Assembly (NCBI GenBank): GCA_024734555.1
Contig: JANPWX010000653.1
Span: 1,717,824 to 1,781,823 of the forward strand
Source of the DNA: Trochalopteron elliotii
Taxonomy: Eukaryota > Chordata > Aves > Passeriformes > Leiothrichidae
Direction of reading: 5' to 3'
DNA length: 64,000 bases
Both the position numbers and the translations under genes were made by a program. The notes under the pieces were generated by a model that was given only the letters and a program-made list of their open reading frames with translations, did no database searches and was not told where the DNA came from. Numbering within the stretch: position 1 is the stretch's first letter; every line of letters starts with the position of its first letter. This document shows, piece by piece, positions 21,775 to 35,500 of this stretch.

Positions 21775-23420
21775 CTGCTGTTGTCAGGGTTCTTGTTGTG
21801 GCAACTTTAAATGGTGTTTACACAACATTAGTGTTTCTTTGAATCTTGAACAAGAGCTTTGGGATAAAACCATTGTCCTCAGCACGCCCTTGGCTCTCTC
21901 CTAAGAAACAGTTTATGGTGTCTACTTCCTCAGGAGGCAAAATGGTTAACAAAAACATGTCCAAAGACTGGCTGGGTTTTCTGATCACTGCCTGAAAGGT
22001 TAAAGCTTTCTTAATGCAGCTGCCTCGGGAGAGGTAGCTGTCTTTGTAGGACTGTCATATATCTGTGTTGAAGGTGTTTCTTTGTAAACTTTCATCTGCC
22101 TGTTTATGACATGGGAATTGATTTCTTGATGACAGTTTTTCTTCAGACTCTTCAGTATATATAGCAGATCCCTCTAGAGTCTTTTGATGTCCCTAAAGAT
22201 TACAGGTAGTGACTGAAAAATGTTATTGTATTTCTCCTTTTTTTAATTTTTTTTTTTTTACTTCTGGGAATTGTGGGATGCCTTGTGAATGCCAGAGATT
22301 TCAGTACATGCTCCGCAACTCCTGCTATATTCATTATAAGGTGACAGTACTACAGAAAGCAAAACTGTATGTTTATTTATGGTCAAAGTACTTTTTGTAT
22401 TATTATCATTGTATGTATACATTATAGGCTGGAGTAAATCTAAAAAATTAATAAGGTAAAAAAACAAGAAAGCAAATGGTGAAATTCCCATTGTTTGCCC
22501 CAATGATCCAGCGAGCTCCTGTCTAGATGCACTTACAATTTCAGTATTTTCTTTACAAAAGGAATCATTCTGGAGCATGTATGACTGAACCCCCAGGGGC
22601 ATGGACTCAGGAAGCAAGTGCAGCAGAATCAAGGCTGCAGGGGAAAAAGGAAATGGTCATGGGTCTCACAAGCAAAGCAAGACCTAACAAGAGTCTCTTA
22701 CTGCCTATATTCTCTTCTGTCTGCCAGTTTTATAGTGATAACAATATGAAGTGAAAACACAAGTCCAGCCATGATGATGTTAATCCAGACAAAATGAAAG
22801 GCAAAAAGGAGAGCAAAAGCCAGAGACATTAGTCAGTTATGCCCTGAGAGATACTGAATGCACCCATCTTGCTTTGAAGTGGAGGCGCTGTAGATTTGAG
22901 GGTTTTCAGCTTTTTTTAACAGACATCTTGACAGGTGAAGCTTCAAAAGGCCCAGACAGAGGCAGTACAAACATGCAGGAAGGGAAGCCTGTTCAGAGCT
23001 GGCTGAAGACTGGACAATAATGTGACCAGGCTTAGTTCATGTAGGGCTGGGGACATTTCACCAGGGACCTGCTTCAGTGGAAGCAGAGACATGACAATAA
23101 GTGAGTGGGACATTATCAGTGGAATATCTACATGGTGACAGTAAAGGACACACACTGCAGTGGTGAAATAAGAGTACAGGAGGGGCTTGGTAAGATTATG
23201 CAAAATGGCAAGTCACTGCAAACAGAAGCTTCTGAACAGAGAAAAGGGCCTGGTTTCTGCCAGCCACACCATTTACCCGCTGGGGCTGCAAAATGGGAAG
23301 TGCCCTGCAGGCCTTGTTTGGAGAGGTTGGCCCCTCTGCAAAAGGGTTTGGAGGGAAGGCAAGGAGCCAGGGGGTGTCAAGTGTTGCTAAGACTGTATCG
23401 GAGCATAGGCAAGAACGTGG
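21775..23420. other. Intergenic, no gene seen; T-rich tract
   Basis: A T-rich tract with one AA interruption lies at about 22236-22259. ORFs of up to 124 codons (22258-22632, minus) are without recognisable motif. Confidence 0.5.
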
Positions 23421-23510
23421 AGCTGTAAGGGACCTCTGGAGGCCTCTTGCCCAACCTCAAGCTGCAGGTTGTGCACTCTGGCTCTGGAGAAATGCCCACT
23501 TCCAGCTCTC
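23421..23510 (-). mobile_element. Probable decayed CR1 LINE fragment
   Basis: TAAGGGACCTCTGGAGGCC followed by CCAACCTCAAGCTGCAGG and CTCTGGAGAAATGCCCACTTC resembles the reverse complement of the CR1 3' region (GGAAGGGACCTCTGGAGATC...). The terminal ATTCTATG unit is not visible. Moderate to low certainty. Confidence 0.4.
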
Positions 23511-24033
23511 TGTCCACCACTGCCCAGATCTCCCATAGTGCCCATTTGGTACCTACCTACATAGGTGTTCCATGAGAAACTTACTCATGGGCATCTTAAA
23601 TGCTGCTGGGCCACATTCAAGCAGCCAAATTGTACCTTTAGACTGGATACACAGTTGGCATGACAGGATCCATACAAGTCTGTTTCCAAGGCTGGGGATC
23701 TGGAACAGTGAATTCAGAGTTTTACATGAACACCTAGAGATCAAAATAAGTCCATGATTTTAAATAAACTCTTAAGTGGCCATCCCCTGCTCCCTCCCAA
23801 AATGTGATGAAAGAGCAGCCAGGCTGCCTCCAAGAAAAGCAAGTTCATATAAACCACATCCCTCCTGCAACTGGAATCCATTTGGCCAAGAAAACACAAA
23901 AATGATGATAGATGTGCCAACCAGCAAACTGCCTGTGAGCCATAATCTTCTTTCTCTCATGCTCTTGTTTTACAACTTGAATCCCGTGAAAGGGTTAACA
24001 AAACTGCAGTGCAGTGAGGACTCAAAGGGCTCT
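23511..24033. other. Intergenic, nothing recognised
   Basis: No exon or repeat family was recognised between the two CR1 pieces. Confidence 0.5.
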
Positions 24034-24236
24034 CAAAAGGCTTTTGATAAAGTCCAGCACAAGAGCCTATTGAGAAACTTGGCCAGGGGTGAAAGGTAAA
24101 GTCTTGTCATGGATTAAAAACTGGAGAAGAGATAAGAAGCAAAGAGTAGGAACAAATGGCCAATTCTTGGTGTGGAAAGAAATTAATCATGGGTAGCTGC
24201 AAGGACAGTATTGCAGACTGCTGCTGTGTTTACTTA
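24034..24236 (+). pseudogene. Broken CR1-type reverse transcriptase fragment
   Basis: The plus strand encodes KAFDKVQHKSLLRNLA, the start of a non-LTR reverse-transcriptase core (consensus-like 'AFDKVPH'). After a short deletion and frameshift near 24090-24100 it resumes as KVLSWIKNW, RRDKKQRVGTNGQF and KEINHG, the region just before the VPQG motif, which appears eroded to VAAR. The catalytic YADD/YIDD box is absent. I assign it to the CR1/L3 clade by motif order. It cannot encode a working enzyme. Family knowledge: CR1 ORF2 normally encodes an endonuclease and reverse transcriptase; no endonuclease part is visible upstream. Confidence 0.75.
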
Positions 24237-27200
24237 CCACTGCCCAGCCAGGAGCTAAAATGCCCTCTTGGCTCAAAAAAACAAATGTTCAGGACAGCCC
24301 AAACTGGGAGATTTAATACAAACCCACGGAAAAATTAACTTAAGAATCCAGTTCTGCCAGGAATTATCAGTCAGCATGTCGTAAGATGGTATGATGAGAG
24401 TAAAAAGGCAAATTGATATGAGAGGCAAAGAGGTGACAGAGACAGAAAAATACAGGCTAATGCTGAGAAGACAGAACAAACACTTATTAAGCCATTGTCA
24501 TGGGCAGCAAAAACAGTGCACCAGAATTAAAATGCTAAAAAAGTGAAAATAGGAAAAGGGAAGTTTTGGGAGTACAACATGGCATTGCACTTGGATTAAC
24601 TACACTGCCAGCCACATCACCTGGTGCACGCCAATGGATGGGAGCAAGGCAGGACTGAGACCTTTAAGTGAATATGAACAGCCTACACAGCTGTGCATAA
24701 AGTACAAGAGCTCTCCATCCTCCTGCTCCTTGTTTAAATGAATAATGACTGTCTGGACTCAGAAGAGGTACTTGTAGTTTTCCTCTGGAAATCTCTCTCA
24801 CTGAAGAAAAGTTTTGTACAGGTTGTTGCTTTTTCTTTTATTGGGTAAAAATGGCAATAAATTCAATTCATCTTCCTGAACAGAGTTTTAAAAATGTATT
24901 ACATAAATTAGCAGCTAAAATTTCATGGTTGTGGTTCCATTCCACATAGAATATCACTGCAGTACAGAGGCACTACAACAGTCAGTATTTGCCTTGAAGA
25001 TGAATTACTTAACTTAAACATGTTTATTTGGTGTGGAATGATACATCCACAAGCATATTTCTCTTCCTTCTCTCAGCAGAGGAGGTCTAGGTGAAAACTT
25101 GAGTTTAACTTTCTCTTTTAAAAGGTAAGAGTCTTTCGTTGAGTCCCTCCTACAGTGTTTAGTGCCAGAGACAGAAATAGTTCCCAAAACTCCTGACTCC
25201 CAATGTTGTACTCAAGTACAAGAGTCCATAAGTGTCCTGGAAGATGTCAAGTGGAGTTTGTTTTTGAAATGTTTTGGCCAGGCAAGAAAACATCATCTCA
25301 AGAACCACCCTTGGAAGGATGGAAAAAGAGTGTGGAAATTCATATGCCCTGGTCAAATCCATCAGATGTAAAGGGAAGCTAAATAATCAAAAGCTGTTTG
25401 TTGCAATGAAAGATGAAGGGAATTTAACCTACATTTCCTGTACGTATGCTCTCTTTAGGATTCAATGTTACACAATGCTGTCTCAGGAGTACATGGCATT
25501 TCTTCTGCCCTTCATTCAATTTTGTTTCTCCCCCCTTCTGATTCTTTTGAAAGAGAATACAGAAGGGGAATAGAGAAAAATGGACACAGCAATTAAAAAG
25601 CAGATTGTGTCTTTTCTACAGAGAGCTCATCTGCGGCTGCCACAAAATTGTTTGGAAATACCATGGATTCCCTTGATGAAAGCATTGCAAGTTAATTAGG
25701 TGCACAAAGTCAGGTAATTAGGTGAGTGCAAAGAGGCAAAAGTTGAGAGCTTCCCTGCTGTTAGAAATCTCAGACAAATTGCTTGCCCATAGGATCAGAT
25801 GGGTTTCCTCACGTATTAAAGTCTTCCAGCAATTTGTGTTATGCAGGCTGCAGAAATTTGATACATAGCAATGACACATATTCAGGTAGCATCAATATGG
25901 TGTTCTGAAGATTGATCAAGTGTTGTCAGAGGAGCTGGGTTTTCTTTCTGACACATACATCAGGAGCCTTCCTGTCATTTCTGTGTCATAAGGGAATGGT
26001 GAAAATCTCCTCTGCAAATAGCTGAGATTTGCTCTGAAGTGGAGAGATGAGCTACTTAGGTTGGGTACAATAAACCACCAGAGGTTCCACTTTGTCATAA
26101 ACATCAGCAAGAGGACTTTTTCTTAAACATGATCTCTGTCTGCTGTCTCTGAGATCAATTGGAAAGCTATTGAATTAGCAGAGAATGAAGTTAAAATAGT
26201 AACTAAAGCTGATGATCCTGTCCTCTTCCTCCCTTGCCTTCACTTACTCTTCAATATGTTCATACAATATAGCTGAATAATTACAGCCTGGAGTCCATGT
26301 GGGCACCCCAGTGAGCAGGATCGGCATCCATGAAACAGAAAAGTTCAAACATGAGCTGCATATGAATGGCCATCACCAGACACCATTTCTCTTGTTCCTA
26401 TCAGAAATTATTCAAGTGACAGATTTAGTCATTTGCTAACTAACGAGTTCAGGATGAGCAACTAAAATCTGAGCTCACTGCATCTAGCTCCAAGCACTGA
26501 ACTGTGGTCCCAAGTTTGGAGTCTCACTCCTTGTCTCTGTTTACGGCCAAATAAGAGGTAGACACTACCTCATGGTAACGGAATAACCAAAAGCAAATGT
26601 ACCAGAAGGGTCCATCCCCTCATCCAAACTCAGGACAAAAGCAACTTAATGCATTCCTGACAGTTGGCCATAAAACCTACTCCTAAAAGTGATGGAGATT
26701 TCATCCTCAGATCTAAATTTTTTAGAAAACAAAGTGTTTTTCAAACATCCAGTCTGTCTCTTTGTGTTCAATCTAAGATTTCTTGCCCAACAGCTAGGAA
26801 CAAAATCTTCAAGCTGTGTGCTTTGCTCAGCATGGGGCCAGTCAGGTTGGGTTCACTAGATACAAACAGGTGATTTTTAAAAAAATATGATCTTTGCATA
26901 TGAAAATCAGACTTTGCCATTTCAGACTGTTTTAGGCAGCAGCAAGAGCGGAGCTGCCGCAAGGGGCAGTGAGCAACCACTCACCAGGACAAGGTTGGTG
27001 AGAGAGAGAGAGGTCCTGTTAGCAGCTCAGTGACCACCAGACATGGCAAGGTAATGAGCTAGGTCTGAGGTCCTCCCAGGAATAATTGTTGTTGTAGTTA
27101 CTACATGTTATTCAATTATGAAAAAAATTGTATGCTTAGGAAAAGCACTTATATATTTCAAATTCTAGAAGTCATATTTTGCTTCAAGCTACAGTCAATT

Positions 27201-27600
27201 AGTTCTAAAATGTCAGTTGTGACTTTTGTCTATTTCTGTATTTGGCAAATAGGTTCAGATTTTTGAAAGTGCTGGTTTTGTTCAGTGTTTGCACCTCAGC
27301 CTATTATGAGTCTTGACAGAGAGCACCTTATCATTCCTTAGCCAACAAAACAATTAATAGTAGTGCAAACAGAGAAAGAAATACTGAATGTCTGAATGTC
27401 TTCCTTATACATTACATTTGCTCGTTCTCCTTGTGCTCTGTGTACATTTCAAAGCCAGCTTTTAGCTGAACAACTACATCCATGCTTTTTGCCATGCATG
27501 TAAGGAGGATGAGATGCAGCAGGTACAAGTTGATATGAGAGAGGTTCACATCAGGAAAAAGGGGAAATTCTTTCATCATGAGGACAGCAGAAGAGCAGGT
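24237..27600. other. Intergenic, no gene seen
   Basis: This is AT-leaning sequence without recognised exons or repeat families. The first few hundred bases may be further eroded LINE sequence, but I could not match it. A short GA run lies near 27000-27012. Confidence 0.45.
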
Positions 27601-27682
27601 TGACCTCATAGTTGGCCCTGCTTTGAGCAGAAGGTTGGACTAGAGACCTCCTGGGGTCCCTTTCAGACTGAATTATCTTCAA
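27601..27682 (+). mobile_element. CR1 LINE 3' end, decayed
   Basis: CCCTGCTTTGAGCAGAAGG, GTTGGACTAGAGACCTCCTG and GGTCCCTTTCAGACTGAAT match in order the end of an avian CR1. The terminal octamer has eroded to ATCTTCAATC. Confidence 0.75.
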
Positions 27683-29115
27683 TCTTGAGTGCATTCAACT
27701 TATCTCACAGAGACAACCCCTCGTCCACCAGCTCTGTGTGATGGGCTCACCCAGTGAAGACCAGCAGGGTTTTGGCCTTCTCCAGACTCTCCAGGACCTC
27801 CTTGGGAAATGATAATCAGAAGATATGGCACCAGAAACTCTCAACAGCACATTGCTGGGAATCTGCAGCTCCAATCCACCTTGGTACATCCACAGGGGAG
27901 CACTTTCAAAGCTACTGATTTTCGTGACAGATCTAGGAATGTGTGTATGTCTAATATATCTGGACTGAATTATGTTCTGGAGGTGCCTAATTTCCTATTG
28001 AACAAATATAAAAAGGTAAAAGATTATTTTATTTAGAGAAAACCAACCTCTCCTCACAGGTTATCTGAAGCACCAAACTGAACTGATTGCAAAGGGAAAT
28101 TCAGTGTTAGGTAGATTTGTGCTCTGAGGCTATGTCTACAACCTCACTGAGGCAGTGCCTACATTAGGCTGTGATCGATTGCTGCCATTCCAGGCAGGAA
28201 GATAATGTGAGAGGCAGTGAAGTACACAAACACAGAGCTGATGGCCCTAGCAGAGTGCTGCACAGACTCACTTTGGTGCAGGAAACATCCAGGGAAATAG
28301 TTCCAACAAGAATTATGCAGATACCATTCTGAATCTCTCTACCAACACCACAAATAGTGTTTGTAGAAATCTGTTGCTGCAGAAACAGGAACAAAATGAG
28401 CCTCCTGTTCTTTCTCAATAAAGTAAGACCTCAGTAGAGCCATTTTGCATAGACAACCAATTAATCAGCCCAGGCACTAGATCAGACAAATAATTTTGCT
28501 CCTGCGAGGAGCTGTCAGCACACTAGAATGATGAAACCAGCTAAGTATGTGTGGAACTAACTGGGAAAGAAAGTGGTACCTGACCAGAATGTATTTTCCA
28601 CTCAATAATGCCTGCCTGAATTTGGCCTCTCCAGTCATGCTAAACTTTAAGTTTGGAAAATACATTGGGAGGAAAAGTAGACTGTCCAGTGCAAACTGAA
28701 ATAGTCAGAATTCCTCTCTGTGTGGCACCAAAACATCCAGTCACCCTTCATGCCAGTCTCTCAGCTTTCAGCTTTCAGGAATGATTGCTGAAAACCTCAC
28801 CAATTATTGTGCCATCTCAATTTTTCATTCTTGGGCAAAATAACAGAGAATGGCACAGTCACCAGGCTTGCAACACAGACCATCAGCAATTCTGGTGCAA
28901 TTCTCAGAAAAGGTGTATACAATGACACAGCAGAGAGACTCATATGTTTGTACTGTAGGACATCCTCAGCATAAATGGATGGATGATGATTATTCATAAT
29001 TTAATCACCCAAATGGCTTGAAAAATCTGTCACTGGTCTCTTGAACCCACTCTTTCTAAGGGACAATTGCGCCATTAGAATATTTTTAGAGAAGAACATT
29101 TTGAGGTACTCATTT
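27683..29115. other. Intergenic, nothing recognised
   Basis: No coding exon, RNA gene or repeat was recognised between the CR1 copy and the solo LTR. Confidence 0.5.
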
Positions 29116-29552
29116 TGATGCCTTGAGAGGCTACCTAGAGCAGAGGCTAGACAGTGTTAAAGGAGTAAAGCAGCTATTTATTAAAGAGGCCTTCAGAAGA
29201 TACACCTGGGGCAGTACAAGAGCCTGGCTGAGGCTACACCCAAGATGGACAATGGTTCACATGTTTTCACACTTTCATAACTTTTGGTCCATTTACATAT
29301 TGGGGTTAATTGTCCAATTACAGCTTCAGGTTATGCAGTCCCATCCTCCCTGACTACCCTCCTCAGTTTACTGTTGTTTATGCTTTTTGGACCTGAAGCT
29401 ACAATGGTGTCCTTGGTTCTTGGGCTGGAAAAGGATTGTTTTGTCAAAGTAAACTGTGGAGAGAACTTGCTAACACTTTATATGAAGTTCAGAGTTATAT
29501 ATTAATGCAGTACAGAATCTGAAAAATATGAAAGCTAAAACTTAAGGCATCA
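29116..29552 (-). mobile_element. Endogenous retrovirus solo LTR (437 bp)
   Basis: Read on the minus strand the element begins TGATGCCTTAAG and ends CTCAAGGCATCA, an 11-of-12 terminal inverted repeat with the retroviral TG...CA ends. An AATAAA polyadenylation signal lies at 29182-29177, about 60 bases before the 3' end, with CTGCCCCAGGTG just upstream, in the order expected for U3-R-U5. The sequence resembles songbird LTRs I remember, but I cannot name the family. No internal retroviral genes or second LTR flank it, so it is a solo LTR left by recombination. Flanks (CATTT left, GTTTA right) show no perfect target-site duplication, consistent with age or an edge one base off. Confidence 0.8.
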
Positions 29553-32500
29553 GTTTAACATCTCCAAAGCTTGTTGCAGCATTGTGACATTTGAAAAATT
29601 TGTAGGGATGAAAGCACCCATAATTGTCATTTTGCAAGATGAAGTTGTTTCTTTGATTTTCTAACATCATTCAATTTGTTCTCACAGGCCCTATAGTATG
29701 ACCCTGTGATTACATTTTTTATTCTTTGATTTAGTGACTCCAATTCTTAGGAGCTTATCAGAAGCTTCAAAAAATTCAGCATTTATCTTAAAGATCTTGC
29801 TCCAAGGGCAACTGATTACATAAGAAAGTCACATTTTATTCAAAAGAATAAGTTTCTAGTCCTCTGGGTTACAAAGTGAATTTAAAACACAGATCTGAAA
29901 TATCCCAATGGCTTGCGAACTGTAAGATAAATTGGAAGAGTGCTTCTTTCTGTATCTCATTATTTTGAAGTCAGTCTTAAAATAAAAGACTCTTGTAAAT
30001 CTTGTAAAATGGCAATTATAGGTGATTTCCTCCATAGAAACTGTTCAGTGTCACACTGAGACAAGCTTTAGAGAAGTCTGATTCATGATTTTGTAATATT
30101 TGAATTTGGTGCCACCATAATTTGAAATCTGTAACCACAAACATTTTGGTGCTTGCATCTCCCATATCAGATACTGAACATTTTATGTGAGAGTGTGAAA
30201 CCTTTAGCCTGTGCTTATATTAATACTCCCTCCAGCCAGCTTCCTAAAAAGTAGACACAGATATTGCATAGACAGTGTAATTCCACCAGACTAAAAAAAC
30301 CCCATCATATTGATTATCTCTTTCAGTCAAAGGCATTATGTGGCATCCTGCTTTGCACTGGATTTTGGTGTTCTGCATTGGATCACAAGCATTTCTAATA
30401 TTTTATGTTTTGTAGCTTTGTTAGTTTTCTCTCTGTGGAGCCCCTCTCCACAAAATCTCATATCTGTATCCACAATGACTGTCCTGTAAATTTGTGGGTT
30501 TGGTTGAGGGTACACTTAATATTCAGAGTGCAATATATATTTATCCAGCAGCTACAGAAAAGATATTAATAGAAGACAGAGATAACTTCTGTGAAGTGTA
30601 TGGAGTTTAGTTCCTGCTTTCCTTTGCAGACCGAAACCACAGTCTCTCCAACAGCATTTGTCTAAATGTGCTCTTTGTTGCCTGTGTCTCCACATAGGCT
30701 CCAGTCTATGCTGCAAGTCCCAGAGCTTTTTCAAGGAAGTTCCACTGCTGGAAAACAGAGCACTTGGGCAGAATGAAGACTTTTTTCAGGTCTGCACTGG
30801 TGTTGATTCATGCAGCAGCTCCTGTGGTGTGCTCAAAGCCAGGTGAAGATCCAATGCAAGGGAAGGCCAGGATGGGGACTGTGTTTCAGCCAGTCCTCAC
30901 ACCTTACAGGAGAGGTGTAGAGACCAACAGTGGCTCAGCAGCACAGGAGGTGAACTGTAGGACAAAAATGTTAGGCAAGATGTGTACCTATGAAAAGGTA
31001 GTACTAAAATACAAGAGCTGCATGCTCAACATCTTCCTAAGGTGGTGTTCAGTTCCCTGTGCAGGGCACAGAATTGAGTGGCTGACAGACAAAGGTCACT
31101 GTCCTGGCAGAGCCTCAGGTCACCCTGTCCAATGGCACAGGGCTGGGTATTCACCTCCTAAGGAAGCAGAGCAATGCTAGTGAAGATTGCCCAGTTAATT
31201 CCACCTCAGGTGTCCCCCAAATATGATCCCAAAAGCAAAACTTAGCTGTAGAAGGTGTAAAAAATGTCTAGTCCCACACCGGGTGTCTCTCTGACCCTAA
31301 CAGAGACCTTGGGCTGCTCCTGGAATAACAGACCAGATGTGAAAGCAGAATTTCTAGCATATGATTAATGGCCTCAATATTCTTATTTGAAATTCGCTTG
31401 TGGTTTGAAGTTATAGTGCTGAACCTATTGCTGTCTGAAGCTTCTCACAAACTGAAAATTCCTGGAAAATGTCAGTTCAGAAACAATGTGATGTGATGTG
31501 ATGCTTGAAAATGAAATCTACTCCTTGGACTGTGAGCCTGCCTAGCGGATCTGATGGGCTTATGTTTCCAAATGCTGATGAAGATTAATTTTTAACATGC
31601 ACACCTAGTTTCTTTTCACAAAAACCTACATGCAATCACAATTACTTTTTCTTCTTAAGATCATACGGAGTAAATGCAATAGAGAACAGTATTTTTAATG
31701 TGTATGCTAAATTAAGTTGAGACTTAAATAATGCTATGACAAGCACCATAGAGTGAAAAAGTGGTATTTTAAAGTGGAAGTCCCAATTCATCAGGAACAC
31801 TCATCAGTGGGATTATTTCCATACATGAAGTTTGGCATTCACTTAAGTACCTTTTTGGACCTGGGCCAGGGAATAATATTGATTTTTATGAGCTTTCCAT
31901 TAATGACTCTAAAAGATTAAACACTTGGTTTTGGGGGTAATCACACAAGTAAACAAATTGTTTTGATTTTCTCTAAAATATCCCATTGGTCCCAAAGGCC
32001 AGCTGGTTCAAATTTACTCTTGGAGCAAATGCTTAGTTGCCATTAGATGTCTGTGAGGCAGGAGATGGCATTCTATAAATACTGTATGACCATGACCACA
32101 GCGGGGTGATGCTCGTTCCTAAATTGGATCAAGCGAATGCTGATATGTGAAATATGCTCCCTGCTCTCTTTCCTGGCCTCTTCTCCCACCACCCTGGTTC
32201 TGCTCCCTCTGATTCCATCTTACTGTGCCTTATACCCCTTAATGCCTGGCTAACTTTAGAATCAACATCATGCCAAAGGCATGGTGATAATCATATATGC
32301 ATAGACAAAATATGTGAAGCCATGTAGATTGATAGTGTGCCATCTTCTATGGACATTTATAACCCCCTTGGAAAGGCTCACTAAGGAAATGACATACATT
32401 ACTAATTAATCATGTTGCTAATAATAGTAATCTCTGGTTTACAGTGTTGGTTCCTTTAATCTGGAGCAGGTGAGAATCACCCAGGGTCCATGACCTGCAC

Positions 32501-35446
32501 AGGGTTCATGAAGCAGTTCCAAATGTGTAGTGAAAACATAAGTTGGAACATGAGTCACCCATACACTGAAACAAATGCATACTTAGGGTGACTTTTCTGT
32601 GAGGGCAGTATGCACACATTCAGTCGTTGCTGCACCTTACTCTGATGTTTGGGAGCGGTGAAATGCCTGGGAGAAGTTGGGGCAGCATTGTCTGGAAAGC
32701 TTCCAACACACTTCCAACGCTCATGGGAATTACTGACCATGATGCTGGAGTAATTTGGGTTGAAAAACAGCAACTGTCTAACCACAACTGAAACTATGTA
32801 GGATTAGAAAGAAAAGTAATTATCCAGACAAAATTATGAGTAATATTTTAAAGTATGTTCTTCCTTGAATGTGACTCTGTTGATGCAAACAGATCTCTTA
32901 TAAATGGGATCCCAAGTGCTGTTCTCCATGGGGTGACATAGACCTTCTTTGGGATAATCTTGCTAATGCACATGAACACACAAAATACCCTGGACATGCA
33001 CCAGCTGCCAGTATTCCAAGCTATGATTTTAAGTCTGCCACTAACATCTCTTAGATTTCCTCTAAAGCCTCTCTGACTATTTTTTTTAAATAACTCATTT
33101 TTCTGTCTTTTCTATCAGCTTCTGTGACTTACACCTCTAGTTCTCTTCCCCATTCACTCAAATATCTGAAAAATGCCAAATTCCCTGCATTTAGATTCAA
33201 TCTTGAGTCAAAGGCTTGTAACCATACAACACAACATTATTTGATGACAGGTGACTTTAGCTGTAGGGGTTGACTGCCCAAAGGCTGTATTAATTTGCTC
33301 TTTTTAAAAAGAGCTTGACCACTTCTTCCACCTGCCTTGAACCAATACTATATTCCTCATCTACAATAAAGCTTCATTCAACCATCACCAAAATAATAGG
33401 TTATTGTAGCCTTAACCAACCTAGTCATCTCACCTTGCTACTTGTAAGGTTCTTCTACTAGTTTCTATATTAAGTGTGCAGAAGAAGAAAAAAAATAGGA
33501 CAAATATAATTTTATAATGAGATAGATAAAAATCAGAATGTCCTTGGCAGTGACTGCTCTGAGTTATATCCCTATGAAATAGCAGGAAGACTGAATAAGC
33601 AAAAGTGAGGTCGTAATAGATACTAAAGACATGGCAGCAGACAAAGTCAGATGGGTGAAGTAAGCATGGATCATGGCTGTGTGGAAGCAGGTTAGAAAAC
33701 TCAAAAAAATCAGAATTATATCTTCAGATCTACACCTGGTGTGGCTACTCTGGTGAAGGCATTTGAACTCTCTCATTTGGTGCCTGTAAATCACGCAAAA
33801 TCTGCCTCATGGGATTTTTCATAGTTACAAAACTATAATTTTAGCTCTGTGAATGAAAAGACTAAATAGACAAAGCACAAATTCCTTGGTGGTTTGGAGC
33901 TAAGCTAATATCACTGAATGTGTGTGCTGCTGGGGGAATGTCATGGATGTGAGGGCACTCCTGATGACAGGAAAATGTAGAACTGAACTTTGTTTCTCTA
34001 TGATGTGGTTACAGGGACAGGCCTCTTGTGGTAGATCACACTCATTTCCCACCTGTGTTTTGGACTCCCTCTAGCCTGCAGAACGGAGGCAACAGTGGGA
34101 TTTCAAAACTCCCCCAAATTTCCAAATCCTCAGAATGGAACAGGGAGAAAATTTTCTCAATACTTCAGGGAACTTGAAAGGGTCTTAACGGACAGGAACA
34201 CCTGGAGATGTCAAAAAGCCTCTCTCTCCTGTAAACAATGCAAGATGGAAAAGAACTGGCAGTGAGTCAGTGGCCAAGGCAGGGTTAGAAATCTGTACTG
34301 ACTGTACGTGGCTGTAGCAGCAAATCCCTCATCTGAAGAACAGACTGAAGGAAGAAGACAAGCAGTTTTCCCAGAACTGGTCTGACTGCACTAACACTTA
34401 AACTCAATACCCAAAAGCAGAGGATGAAGCAAGGAAACAGTCAGCAATCATTTAATAGAAAATTAAAATATGGAGAATTAAATTAGTCAAATTATCAGAG
34501 ATACAAAGGGAAGAATTGTATTGAAAAAGGATTAAGTGGCCCAAAGAAGGAGAGGCAATGACATGATCAGAACTGCTGGGATCTTTCTGACAGCTCAGAA
34601 ACAAGTCCTTGACAGTCAGTGATTTGTGTCCTAATGAGTAAAGAAAATAACAGTTGGTGTCTTCTACACATCAACCATTCACACTACAGTTATCTGCTTG
34701 TAGATACAGAGAATTCACAAGTATCAAATGTAGCTGGAGGAAAAGAGAGGGGATCCTTATTCTAATACATGCTGGAGGCATTTTTCTGCCAAAACTAAAC
34801 GGCCTTGGAATTTCTAAAAATTACAGAAGTTAATCTCCTTACTTGAACTGTTACATTTAATCCAGGAAATTCAGCATTAAACCTCATCTTGACAGTCTCA
34901 GAAGAACTGACCACAGAATTAATTTTAGTGATGGCTTTGATACAAATGGTTTTACTTAATTGGATTTCTTGTATACAGGCAAAATGAAGCCCAGAATATT
35001 ATTGTAGTGAATTGATACATATATTCAATCCCTTGGAGAACTGTTTTACAAATAGAAACAGTGATAATCCAAATAACTTGGAAAGAAGCATGTGAAAATA
35101 CGATTGCTAGCTCAAGCTTTTTAAAGATTTGTCTCAAAATGGTCAAAAAATATTCATAACCCTGCAGTCAAGAATCAGAACTTCTGAAAACCTTACTCAG
35201 AAGCAAAATCAAGTAATTAGTTCATTTTTGAAAAGACACAATTTCAAATGACAATAGAAACAAAAGATCATTTTAAAAGTTTTGAGGGAGAGATTCAAAA
35301 AAATCTACTCAGCATACACTAAAAGGGAGGCAAACTGGCTAAACTAGACAATCTCAGAAGTACAAGAATCATAATTAATGAAGTAAACTTCTATCAAGGC
35401 TGCACAGGGCTTGTCCCCATGCTATTATGTCTTTCTATTGTTCATT
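29553..35446. other. Intergenic, no gene seen
   Basis: This is a long AT-rich stretch. A small (GATGT)3 repeat lies at about 31487-31503. ORFs are short (up to 138 codons at 30764-31180) and show no domain I know. No LTR partner or retroviral coding remnant was recognised next to the solo LTR. Confidence 0.5.
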
Positions 35447-35500
35447 GGGTGGTGAGGCACTGGCACAGGTTGCCCACAGAAGCACCTCCACAGAGTGGAG
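35447..35500 (+). mobile_element. Short internal CR1 LINE fragment
   Basis: GGGTGGTGAGGCACTGGCAC followed by AGGTTGCCCACAGAAGC is the CR1 ORF2 carboxy-terminal region (compare the open copy at 43840-43875). The match ends abruptly, with no 3' tail. Confidence 0.6.

Noticed and set aside
33361..33370. AATAAAGCTT near 33366, considered as the polyadenylation site of another LTR
   Set aside because: No TG...CA termini or inverted repeat could be found around it.
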